This document shows positions 1-9,489 of a stretch of 64,000 nucleotides of DNA, in pieces. The DNA lies in the NCBI GenBank assembly GCA_944989445.1, contig CALYLW010001404.1, positions 42,501 to 106,500 of the forward strand. Direction: 5' to 3'. A program made the translations under genes and the position numbers. This DNA is from Ampullaceana balthica (lineage: Eukaryota > Mollusca > Gastropoda > Lymnaeidae). The number at the start of each line of letters is the position of its first letter. The first letter of the stretch is position 1. The notes beneath the pieces are model-generated. The model was not told the origin of the DNA, made no database searches, and worked only from the letters and a program-made list of their open reading frames with translations.

Positions 1-834
1 AAACTCTTTAGAGCAAACAATTTCAGAGCCATCATTAAATCATATAGAAAGTTGATTTTAAGAAATAATAAAATAATTCTCCCATATGTTGTTTTTTTTC
101 ACTGATTGAAATTCTTCGGAATATGTTTGTATTTGCCACAATTTTCCCTATATTTATTTATTTATTATCTTTGAAAAGTAAGCAAAAAATAGGCGGCTGG
201 ATAGCGAAGTCTCACAAGCTGAGGGGCGTTGGATCTAGCCCACGTTAAAGCCACAATAAAAATGATGAATGACTAACGCTAAGAAAGTCCTCCGCTGACC
301 TGGAAGGGAGATGGGGGCACCCACCAAGGTCTACCAAGCCCCTAGTAAGTTCTAATGGAAACATTGGGACCCCCTACGACCATCCGTTATGGGACTTTAA
401 AAAAATAATTTTAAAAAAACAAATTATTTTTTTAAAATAGCTGTAATTACTGGTGCCTTAACTTACGATTTCATTTTCAAAAAAAATTGCCCCCCCCCCT
501 TCCACTTTTATAGTTCTTTTGCCACTATTTTCGGAGAGTTGCTTCCCAATCAAGAAACTGGACTTGGAGACGATCGTTACTAACGACATTTTCCAAATGA
601 AGAGTGGCGCAACATGGCTCCAGGGGACTCAGTGGTTAATCACTAGCCCCATCTCTGTGAGCTCTCTCAAATCTATTTGAGACTAGTTCATCAGCTCACC
701 GACTACTGGCACTTTGTTTATGGAATTGAATTGCGTTCTTTAAAAAGGAAAGATGTGATTCGTTTTATTTAAACATATGTGTGTAAGGGTTCAATGATTC
801 CCAGACTTGACAGCCCGGACTAAAAGTTTGAAAT
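1..834. other. No gene recognised; dispersed-repeat-like sequence
   Basis: No open frame of note is seen. The first 180 bases are AT-rich. From about 190 to 400 there is a more GC-balanced block that looks like part of a dispersed repeat (a tRNA-like start near 190-240 is possible but not clear enough to call). A C-run at 490-499 and poly-A/T tracts follow. Confidence 0.5.
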
Positions 835-1200
835 GTCAGTTCTCTTAGTGGACATTACACTGTAAAACAACAGCTCATGATATCCCTAACTGATCCTCTT
901 AGTGGGTATTAAACTGTAAAACAACAGCTCATGATATCCCTAACTGATCCTCTTAGTGGGTATTAAACTGTAAAACAACAGCTCATGATATCCCTAACTG
1001 ATCCTCTTAGTGGGTATTAAACTGTAAAACAACAGCTCATGATATCCCTAACTGATCCTCTTAGTGGGTATTAAACTGTAAAACAACAGCTCATGATATC
1101 CCTAACTGATCCTCTTAGTGGGTATTAAACTGTAAAACAACAGCTCATGATATCCCTAACTGATCCTCTTAGTGGGTATTAAACTGTAAAACAACAGCTC
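835..1200. repeat. 54 bp tandem repeat, about 6.7 copies
   Basis: The unit contains CTCATGATATCCCTAACTGA followed by TCCTCTTAGTGGG and recurs with a 54 base period (starts at 871, 925 and so on). The later copies look essentially identical while the first is diverged (GACATTACAC instead of GGTATTAAAC), so the array probably expanded rightwards recently. It breaks off just after CAACAGCTC near 1200. Confidence 0.95.
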
Positions 1201-1276
1201 GGTCCATTCAAATTCATGAGATCCTAACTAACAGACGTACGTAGTAGTTGTTTCCAGATCAAACCGCGATGAAGTC

Positions 1277-1776
1277 ACTCCCAGCTCCACCAAGGCAGCC
1301 CTTGACTACTACTACTACTACTACTACTACCACTCGCAGCAATGGCCCTCCGTGCCCAGCTCCACCAAGGCAGCCCTTGACTACTACTACTACTATTACC
1401 TCTCGCAGCAATGGCCCTCCGTGCCCAGCTCCACCAAGGCAGCCCTTGGCTACTACTACTACTACTACTACCACTCGCAGCAATGGCCCTCCGTGCCCAG
1501 CTCCACCAAGGCAGCCCTTGGCTACTACTACTACTACTACCACTCGCAGCAATGGCCATCTGTGCCCAGCTCCACCAAGGCAGCCCTTGACTACTACTAC
1601 TAATACTACTTCTCGCAGCAATGGCCCTCCGTGCCCAGCTCCACCAAGGCAGCCCTTGACTACTACTACTTCTACTACTACTACTACCACTCGCAGCAAT
1701 GGCCCTCCGTGCCCAGCTCCACCAAGGCAGCCCTTGACTACTACTACTACTACTCGCAGCAATGGCCCTCCGTGCA
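1277..1776. repeat. Compound minisatellite with embedded (TAC)n runs, 7 units
   Basis: Each unit is a conserved block (AGCTCCACCAAGGCAGCCC), a variable run of ACT/TAC triplets, and CGCAGCAATGGCCCTCCG. Units differ in the number of triplets, so every unit length is a multiple of three and several frames on both strands stay open for 170-190 codons. Read on the plus strand from the ATG at 1269 it would encode a Pro/Thr-rich repeat with poly-Thr runs; other frames give poly-Tyr, poly-Ser or poly-Val. Openness in many frames argues that this is a repeat effect, although a TTTCCAG just upstream at 1250-1256 could serve as a splice acceptor. Confidence 0.95.
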
Positions 1777-1865
1777 ACAAGAAAGCTAATCAGGACTGGA
1801 GACACGATCACATCCCCTTGTGAAAACTCCCTCACTAACCAGGTCCTAAACCATGTTGGCCTTTC

Positions 1866-2102
1866 ATGACTTGTGCCCCTGCGTCAACGCCCTCCCCTAC
1901 CCCGCGTTTGCAGAGGTGGATTTGCTCATTATTTGCCAGGAGATCGCATTCGGACCACTGTAAATCGGACGTTAGTTATTTAAGAGATAAGGAGCGATCC
2001 AAACGTTCAGATGAGCGAACCTCGGAAAGGGAAACAAATATCGTTACCAGTGATAATATTGACCCTAAGTACAAGAGCGGCACGGCCCACTTCTCGGTGT
2101 AA
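1866..2102 (+). CDS. Hypothetical exon-like open frame, 78 codons
   Basis: An open frame from ATG at 1866 to a TAA just before 2103. The C-terminal half is strongly hydrophilic and rich in Arg, Ser, Lys and Asp, unlike translations of the AT-rich surroundings. A pyrimidine-rich stretch ending in GCAG near 1891-1912 could be a splice acceptor. An overlapping ATG at 1852 opens a different 36-codon frame. I do not recognise the protein, and chance is a real alternative. Confidence 0.2.
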   Translation: MTCAPASTPSPTPRLQRWICSLFARRSHSDHCKSDVSYLRDKERSKRSDERTSERETNIVTSDNIDPKYKSGTAHFSV

Positions 2103-2173
2103 TCACGATCTTCAAGAAGATTGCTCGAGTCTTTTGTCAAGTTGGTTTTAATCGAGTTGCTTATTTACACATG

Positions 2174-2232
2174 AAATAACATCACAGCATCGGATTGATA
2201 TAATAACATCACAGCTTCGGATTGATATAGTA
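2174..2232. repeat. Short direct duplication, about 27 bp x 2
   Basis: The phrase AATAACATCACAGC followed by TCGGATTGATATA occurs twice in succession with one or two differences. Confidence 0.85.
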
Positions 2233-2444
2233 ATAGTCGATGCTCGGAAAAATTACGCCGAAGCGCTTGAAAATTGTCGGGGAAATCGGGGAAAGTTTAT
2301 TAATATTTGGTCACATAGGATTTATATTGACGTTAAGGGAACGTACATAAAATCAGTAAAATTAAATGTGTGTACGTACCGCGAGCCAACGAAATGATTT
2401 AAGTTGAAGTCACGAAGTCAGTATGTATCAATACAGTTAAATAA

Positions 2445-2571
2445 AGTTAATCTGATATCTTAGAGTGGTGAGTACACAGTCATGTTATAGTTAATCTGAT
2501 ATCTTAGAGTGGTGAGTACACAGTCATGTTATAGTTAATCTGATATCTTAGAGTGGTGAGTACACATATGA
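2445..2571. repeat. 44 bp tandem repeat, about 3 copies
   Basis: AGTTAATCTGATATCTTAGA begins copies at 2445, 2489 and 2533; copies are nearly identical. The last copy diverges after GAGTACACA. Confidence 0.95.
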
Positions 2572-2671
2572 TGACTGTGATATTTCTGATGGGAAAACCA
2601 TGGATCTCAAGCATTATTTATTGGACATGATCAATGATGAACAATGAAAATACCATTTCATAAAAGCCGGT

Positions 2672-2990
2672 TGCCGTTGGATGATGGATAAATGTCCAAT
2701 CTTTATGACTTTATGTACCTTGGATCATGGATAAATGTGCAATCTTTATGACTTATGTACCGTTGGATCATGGATAAATGTCCAATCTTTATGACTTTAT
2801 GTACCGTTGGATCATGGATAAATGTCCAATCTTTATTACTTTATGTACCGTTGGATCATGGATAAATGTGCAATCTTTAAGCACCGTTGGATCATGGATA
2901 AATGTGCAATTTTTATGTACCATTGGATGATGGATAAATGTGCTATCTTTATGCAGCGTTGGATCATGTATAAATGTGCAATCTTTCTCT
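2672..2990. repeat. Degenerate 33-44 bp tandem repeat, about 8 copies
   Basis: The core TTGGATCATGGATAAATGTG followed by CAATCTTTATG recurs with two unit lengths. The longer units carry an extra ACTTTATG segment. Copies differ at many single positions, so this array is older than its neighbours. Short open frames here on both strands are repeat translations. Confidence 0.9.
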
Positions 2991-3678
2991 TGTTCACTTC
3001 TATGTGACCACACAAACTTTGACCGCACTTCAGTCCAGCCCTGTTACTCCCCACATTCCCGCCACAAATCCTCCAATCTTAATTCCCCTCAATCTAAACC
3101 ACTAACTTAAACCAATCACTCACCCATTCACGTCTACGACCTGCCGCCTCCCTGCCCCCCCCCTCCTTTTTCCACAGACTCTCCCTCCCATTACCTCACA
3201 GTATCTAACCAGAATCCCTGAACTGGAGCAATTTATTTTTAGCCCATTATTTCTTTACGTTAGACGTTATTAGTATTAGTATAGCCAAATTTGGTCAACG
3301 CCGGTCTAAACTGATAGTTTAACTATAAACACATATTTTCATTGAGCTACTGGATGCTTGTTTTTCTTCTTCATTTTAGAAAGATTATAATAACATCTCA
3401 TCTATTTGTTTTCTTTCTTTATCTCTCTTTTTTCTTTTTTTTGGTCTTCAAAAGACGTCATTTTATGGACGAGTAAACTGAAGACAACAACACAGTTAAA
3501 GTTAATGAGATGGGAAGGTGAACACTAAATTATAAAGTTACTGTTACTCCAGGAATTGGATTTTCAAACATTAGTGTACTGAATATGGACATTGAAACAT
3601 TCAGACAATTACACCGATGTCTTTTTGAGTTACATTATGATTTTCAAATATTAGTTTACTTAATATTTACATTAAATA
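2991..3678. other. No gene recognised; low-complexity stretches
   Basis: Contains a C-rich patch (about 3140-3200), a T/C-rich run (about 3400-3450) and otherwise AT-rich unique-looking sequence. No supported feature. Confidence 0.5.
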
Positions 3679-3812
3679 TGTCTATTGGTCTGGGGTTTAT
3701 TAGGACGGGAGTCTATTTCTCTGGGGTTTATTAGGTCGGGGGTCTGTGTCTGGGGTTTATTAGGTCGGGGGTCTATTGGTCTGGGGTGTATTAGGTCGGG
3801 GGTCAATTGGTA
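3679..3812. repeat. Roughly 30-36 bp G/T-rich tandem repeat, 4 copies
   Basis: The phrase GTCTATTGGTCTGGGGTTTA followed by TTAGGTCGGGG recurs with small length changes between 3679 and 3812. Confidence 0.9.
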
Positions 3813-3978
3813 TGTTTGTTTGTTCAGGCTGTTATTGTTATTTTCTTTTGTAATTATATAATAATATAAAAAATGCAATGTAAAATGTAAGTGTTTATAT
3901 TTTTAGTTGGAGTGTTAAATAAATGTCCGAATAATGTACACACATAAATATATATGTTAAGGTATTTTTTTCTAATAG

Positions 3979-4206
3979 TTGCCATCAGTCTTCAGGCTTT
4001 CTCCTCTAGTATTGAAGAACGCTTTATTCTCGAACACTTCAGTGGGCACTGATGGGAAAGCCAGGCCTATCTCTTCAGTCCTGCTCCTTAATACATCAGA
4101 CGGACCGCGACCCTTCACTAAAACTAAAGCCCTTCAACAACTATTCATAACGCGTCAAAACAACTTCGATCAAGAGCCCAAACCTGCCCCCTCCCCCGTC
4201 ATCTAG
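3979..4206 (+). CDS. Candidate coding exon, product unknown
   Basis: An open frame of 75 codons immediately follows a pyrimidine-rich stretch ending in CTAATAG (about 3965-3978), which fits a 3' splice acceptor. Base composition is clearly richer in GC than the flanks. The frame reads into a Pro/Thr/Ser-rich peptide with the motifs GPRPF and EPKPAPSP and ends in TAG at 4204-4206. There is no ATG at the start, so if real it would be an internal-to-terminal exon. No family is recognised; transcript evidence would decide. Confidence 0.3.
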   Translation: MPSVFRLSPLVLKNALFSNTSVGTDGKARPISSVLLLNTSDGPRPFTKTKALQQLFITRQNNFDQEPKPAPSPVI

Positions 4207-4431
4207 CAATACACGCCATTTCCTCAATCCGCAGCCTCCTTTACTCGACAATGATAAAATTGGTGGCAAAGAGAGATCGATGTATTCATTTTTTTAGTGC
4301 CTCCAATAACTAGGTTATAGGTTTCAACGAGAAAGAGTGATCCAAAGTTTGGCTGCAAAAATGGTGGGGGATAGTGTTCGGTCGCTCCAAGACTTGATAC
4401 TGAAATATTTCTGAGCCAACCCCGAGTCGTG

Positions 4432-4536
4432 AGAGCAGTGACCACAATAGGGCACTGCCATTACAGCAGTGACCACAATAGGTTGCTGCCATCACAGCAG
4501 TGACCACAATAGGTTGCTGCCATCACAGCAGTGACC
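4432..4536. repeat. 31 bp tandem repeat, about 3.4 copies
   Basis: The unit is AGCAGTGACCACAATAGG then TTGCTGCCATCAC. The first copy has GCACTGCCATTAC in place of TTGCTGCCATCAC. Confidence 0.95.
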
Positions 4537-4745
4537 AACTCAGAACTCTAAGTATTATTGATATTTATTGTGATCGATTGTGGGATTTAATGTGAGATGT
4601 AAAATTTGATCAACAAACACCCAAGTCCCCCTGTGTGACTACTTTGTTTGTGACAAAAAAATATTTTCTGCTTTTACATGTGAGATTCTACATTCCTCAC
4701 TGCAGCTGGGCCTCTTTAAAAGTTTTTTTGTTCATTTTATTTTCC
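4537..4745. mobile_element. Dispersed repeat fragment, relative of 44510-44750
   Basis: Two blocks occur here: block A (AACTCTAAGTATTATTGATA to TTTGATCAACAAACAC) and block B (CCCCCTGTGTGACTACTTTG to GGGCCTCTTTAAAAGTTTTT). Both recur at 44510-44750, but there block B is inverted and placed before block A. The family is not identified. The pair may be two partial copies of one non-autonomous transposon rearranged around a junction at CAGAACTC. Confidence 0.75.
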
Positions 4746-6619
4746 ACTTTTACGCGTTAACAAAATATTTGTAAAACTTAATTTAATTCATTCCTGAAGT
4801 CCTGTTAATTGTCCTGTTGGCCAAGTTCATCTTGAACGAAATTTGTGAGCAAATTTGAAATTTTCTATAAATATAAACTTACACATTCTTAACTCCTTTC
4901 CTAATTTATTTATTTCTCTTCTTGTCTGATGAAAATCGGGAAACGGATAAATTTCAAATTAATATCATTTGGCAAATTTTCCTTTTGTTTTTGATGTTGA
5001 AAAATTTGGTTTTCTTGATGAAATCAATCCACAATTCTTCTTGATCCATGCAATTTGTTAGCAATGAAATTTGAATTAAGCAATTGAAGAAATTGGAATT
5101 ATGCGTCATACAATATTGTTCAAATGATGGATCAGTTTTAAGCAAACACAGAATTCCATGAGTAAATGAATTGAAAGGACAGAAATGGTTGAATGAAATG
5201 AATGTTACACATATCCTACTACACACAACACGACTATGATTAGCTCTAACATAGCCTGTTACTTGACATAGAAAAGTATTCTTGATAAAATTATGACTTA
5301 GATACTGAAAAAACCAAAAGAATAAAACACATAAACAAAGTTCCACTTTCCTGGCAAGTGCTTGGTTCATCAGACACTCGTCTTACATCGAATTTTCACA
5401 AACATTTCACATAAACACACACAAACAAAGTTCAAAACATGGGGACAGCCAAATGAATGAGCTTTATGTAAGTTTAACGCCGATTGGTTAGCTATTTTTA
5501 GGGGATTTCCCAAGGTTTTTCACATGTTCACCCAAATACTAGATGACGACATATACAGATATATAGAGATAAACTAAAAATGCATTAATTTAATTACGGT
5601 ACATTCGATCGATCTGAAACTTTAATAGCTTAATCCTCCCCACAAGCCAAACCTACGGTGAAAATTTCAGCACTCTAGCAAGTCAGAAAACGTGTTTACG
5701 AGCGTTTTGAAAAAGTTGACGACATATACAGATCCTGACGACATATACAGATCCGGAAGCGTGAACGAGTTAATAGGATATGGGCCTCAAAAAGTTACCT
5801 TAATTTCGCCAATCTTACCATTTCATTACTATCTATGTTTAAGATTTCGCTAGCTTGGCTTAAGTTTTCACTAGCTTTGCTCATCTTTTTTCTAAAAGAT
5901 CCCTTATTGCATTAATCAATAATTTTTATAATCAAGCAATAAAATAGTGAGAAGTGTTAAACTAGTTGTCACAATCATTAGAAGGTCCCACTTGAAAGGG
6001 GACGTGGGTCTGGACTGACCACTTGTACATTCTTCTTATAAACTCATTGACAACTAGCACACGCTAACAAGAATTTGAAAGCTAGAAAGAGATTTGATAA
6101 TGTATTCCCAAATCAGATACTTTCAATTCCAATGGGACAACGGTGAGTTATAAAACCTTCAACACAATTAACCTGCTGCTGGTTAAGAGTATACAGTTGT
6201 GAACGCCTTGTTTTCAAAACTATGGTCAATATTTGATTGCTAGATAAAGAAGAGAGCAACAAACAAAAACTAACAAAACGATCAGACTCCGTTTGAGAAA
6301 CATTATTACGAACAACGGAGCAGAAGTCACATAAAGTAAGATATGTGACGCCGATACCTATCTCTGCAATGAGCCCTAACATTAAGGAATATCCAACGAT
6401 CCATTTTTACTTCTTCCGGGCAGCCTTCAGAAAACCAAACAAATAAATAACCCAAACATACCCGAGAATGACCACTCGACATTTCCATTCCATCCCCAGC
6501 CCCCAATACCGCGCTGACCCTTCGCGTCATTATGCATTCCTTGAGCTTTCGCCAACAACAAACTTGGAATCGAATTTTGGTTACTGACCCTTGGGACTAG
6601 AGTTGACAACGAGGCTGTA
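4746..6619. other. No confident gene; AT-rich, one partial dispersed element
   Basis: A minus-strand open frame of 138 codons lies at 4954-5370, but its amino-acid bias follows base composition and no family is recognised; a frame of this length is not surprising in 64 kb of AT-rich DNA. About 5500-5720 holds a diverged fragment of the family at 19687-20250 (shared GATAAACTAAAAATGCATTA and CGATCGATCTGAAA), together with repeats of GACGACATATACAGAT. Confidence 0.5.
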
Positions 6620-6627
6620 ACGTTGGT

Positions 6628-7218
6628 CTATGGCGAAATTAAGGGGGGGCTGAACGGGCTAAAGCCATGGGCCCCCGATGATTTAGGGGCCCCCAAATTT
6701 AGTATATTTTATAATAAAGGTGGACAAATTTTTGCATGAATCCCGAAAAATATAAATTAAATAAAGTAATAAAATCTTATTTATTAATCTCATCCTATTC
6801 GGACCCGATAGTGAATACTTTTTATATATTTTAAATTTAACTTTTCCATCTAGATCTGGTGGTCTTGTGGTAGCGTACAAGGCTTGTAGTGCAAGCGGTG
6901 TCGGGTTCGATTCCAAATTGGGGGTTTAACTTTTTTTTTAAATTTGTCATTTTTTAAAAATAATCTTTTTACATTCAATTTTACGATACAGGCAAAAAGT
7001 CATTTATTCGTGTTCGGTTATTTGATGAATCCGATCCCGTATTACAGAAAAATTATGATAAAGGAACCAGTGGACTATATAATTTACAAGTTACAGTCAT
7101 AGTCTTATATTATTTATTATTAGCTGTCACAAATCATTTTATTTAAAGGGACGCTGGCTGGATAGGGCCCCGGTTTGAATTGCAGCCAGGGGCCCCGTGC
7201 AGTCTTAATCCGCCCCTG
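6628..7218. mobile_element. Non-autonomous hAT-like element with exact 8 bp duplication
   Basis: The element starts CTATGGCGAAATTAAGG and ends CTTAATCCGCCCCTG, giving imperfect terminal inverted repeats of about 15 bases. It is flanked on both sides by ACGTTGGT (6620-6627 and 7219-7226), an exact 8 base target duplication as expected for hAT transposition. Both ends carry GGGGCCCC-type subterminal blocks. A shorter relative lies at 61358-61510. The interior is AT-rich, has no transposase frame and holds a separate tRNA-like insertion at 6846-6924. Confidence 0.85.
6846..6924 (+). mobile_element. tRNA-derived (SINE-like) insertion inside the hAT-like element
   Basis: This 79 base segment has an A-box-like TGGTCTTGTGGTAG and a B box GGTTCGATTCC with tRNA spacing. 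It is followed by a T run that could end pol III transcription. The decamer TTTAACTTTT lies on both sides (6836-6845 and 6925-6934), consistent with a target duplication from reverse transcription. The T-arm stem does not pair well (CGG facing CCA), so it is not a working tRNA gene. It could be a processed tRNA copy or a very short SINE. Confidence 0.6.
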
Positions 7219-7255
7219 ACGTTGGTAGAAGGTAACAGCTCCGTCTATAGGACTA

Positions 7256-7331
7256 CGTTACAAGTCAAACATTACCTAAACCTTGATGGCATGTTACAAG
7301 TCAAACATTACCTAAACCTTGATGGCATGTG
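7256..7331. repeat. 36 bp direct duplication x 2
   Basis: GTTACAAGTCAAACATTACC followed by TAAACCTTGATGGCAT occurs twice in tandem without visible change. Confidence 0.95.
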
Positions 7332-8543
7332 TGCAGTTTGACAACCCTTAATATTGAAATAAATTAAACCAAAATGTTATAAGACTTAAATCTCATATAA
7401 TTAAAATTGAGAAAATTCAGAAACTCAAAGACACCTACCACATTTATTTAAAACAACGTAAAGCCCCGGCCACATCCGAGCGTATTTAATAACATTAGAC
7501 TCGGATTTAGTTCACGTTTCTCTACTCACATTTTCAACATAACCTTTTAAAAAGACGACATTAGTCTGAAAGGGGAAAGAAGCAACTCTCCAGACAGATA
7601 ACTTTTGCTCAATCTTTTGTAGAGTAAATTGAATCCACCGAAGGAAAAGCTCTCCCTTTGTCCGGCCGCAATACGGTAAAGGGGGTGAGGATGTGGTCCC
7701 TTTGTGTTTCTTAACCAGGCGATTTATCAAAGGAGATTTTAAGGATGAGCAAGTAGGAAATATAATGTGAGATTTCTGACAACACACAATGGAAGCTTTT
7801 GAGTAGTCGAGTTTTTTTTCCGTTAATGCTCGCGTACAGATTTCTATCGTTAAATGGGATTAGCTGAAAGCCCAATACGGGACCAATTATGTCCTAGATA
7901 AATCCCAAAACTCAATAACATGGTCATTGCTACAGCCAACACCTTTCACCCAAACATCATTTACATCTACATGTATTTCCAACTAACGGGCCAAAATATA
8001 ACTCAACATATTCGAGCAATGGGTAAAATGGTTGGTGGATAGTAACACTAACTGACATTTTTTGAATACTAATAATACTTATGAAAAAATGATGTCACAC
8101 GTGTTACTGTCACACGTATCACTGTCACGAGTCAGTCATTGACGTATGACAAATATAGATTACAACAAACCCTTGGGTCAACTCTCTTGGCATGATTGCA
8201 GTAGGTGCTGGAGGCGGGGCTAACTTTTGTTGTGTCGATCAGTTCATTTCACTGACCCAATAAGACCGGACTGCGAATAAAGAGATACAAGTGGTGACCG
8301 AGATCTCCACGGTGAGGGGCCACGTCTTCAAGTTGTGTGGTAAGAACAAGTTCATAACCGGTCGATAACTTCATGATTTAGCTATATTTAGTATTTAGTT
8401 TCATCGGGAATAGAATTCATACACCGTGGTGGTCCACAGAAGACGTTTCTATTGTGTGGGGATTCCCAAGATGTGTGGCACTATAATATAACGAATCAAA
8501 TATGGGTGAGACAGCAATCAGGTTAATTGATTAGTAGAGTTAT
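7332..8543. other. No gene recognised; possible regulatory/LTR-like segment near 8190-8345
   Basis: Mostly AT-rich. At about 8190-8345 the composition shifts: an AATAAA at 8276-8281 is followed by GTGGTGACCGAGATC and then a donor-like GTGGTAAGAAC at 8337-8347. This could be the end of an old LTR or a non-coding exon; neither is firm. A minus-strand open frame at 7512-7787 resembles no known family. Confidence 0.35.
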
Positions 8544-8610
8544 GTCATGCAAACAGGATATGTATGAGCCTGAAGTCTTGTCATGTTCATACATACCCTG
8601 TTTGCATGAC
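8544..8610. repeat. Hairpin with 24 bp stem and 19 nt loop
   Basis: The left arm (8544-8567) and right arm (8587-8610) are complementary at 23 of 24 positions, beginning GTCATGCAAACAGG on the left. Weaker pairing extends a further 8-10 bases outward. The size and single mismatch fit a microRNA-precursor-like fold or a miniature palindromic element. No small-RNA evidence is available. Confidence 0.8.
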
Positions 8611-9010
8611 ACATATCAACTGTTTATGTCTAATCTCGATGTCCAATTGTTTTAGTTAGTAAACAAACAGATCGTGTGCCGTGCTGCCAACGACTTCACC
8701 CGTTCAACACAGGAAAACAACGTGTCTGAAGGTCAACAATATTTGAAAATATGTGACCGGTCAGTAAGGCATCTATGGTAATAAATTATTTATTTTTTAC
8801 ATTTGAAAAATGTAATACTTTAGAACTTATACCCATCGATTTATAAATCAAAAAACGGTTGTTTTCTTGTTCCATTCATGTGTAGTTTGATCCTCAATAA
8901 AATAGTCGAGATGTAAGACCGCTCCGTGTTAATAAAACTCCTCATGTTTGTTGACAACCAAATGCCATTAGAGACTACCAACGCTACCAGGGAAAGTCTT
9001 CCTTTGAGCT
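8611..9010. other. No feature recognised
   Basis: AT-rich unique-looking sequence with no supported gene, repeat or RNA. Confidence 0.5.
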
Positions 9011-9080
9011 AGTGATGGCAAACATATGACACGCGTGCCACAGTCGGCACGCAGAGCCTCATCAGCCGGCACGCGACTAA
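9011..9080. mobile_element. Probable truncated hAT-like terminus
   Basis: The stretch AGTGATGGCAAACATATGAC followed by ACGCGTGCCACAGTCGGCACGC resembles the terminus of widespread hAT families that begin CAGTGATGGCAAAC with a GGCACGCGTGCC subterminal palindrome. No matching opposite end was found nearby, so it is probably one end only. The assignment rests on remembered family sequence. Confidence 0.4.
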
Positions 9081-9489
9081 AATATTACTTCCTAAATCAA
9101 AGCAGCTAATCCACACCCCCATTTTCGGGTTTCATTAGAGTGTTGGCACTTTGCTATAATAAGTGGACTTGAGTTGAATGTTGGGCAAGCGGCCCCAAAA
9201 ATGTTCGCCAAAACCGCTTTAGGCCATGACATTGACACCCTTTGTGTGTGGAGAGGTGAAACAATATATAAAAGGCTGGAATGAAGGTTACGAGGCCAAA
9301 GAGCAGCAATGGTATAAAAACTTAATGGTATACAAACATCCATGGTATATAAACAACAATGTTGTTTCAAAAAAAACATCAACTCACTGTTTGCTGTTAG
9401 CTATTTTTATACATATGACTTCGTCTTCTACTAGGATTTGATTTCCTCACCATAGTTTACTAACACACAACTAACAATTCTGACTGAGA

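Noticed and set aside
4954..5370. 138-codon minus-strand open frame
   Set aside because: Residue content is driven by AT-rich sequence (Phe, Ile, Asn, Lys), no domain or homolog is recognised, and a frame of this length is expected by chance in 64 kb.
6846..6924. Functional tRNA gene
   Set aside because: A and B boxes are present, but the T-arm and acceptor stems do not pair properly and it lies in a transposon with flanking repeats.
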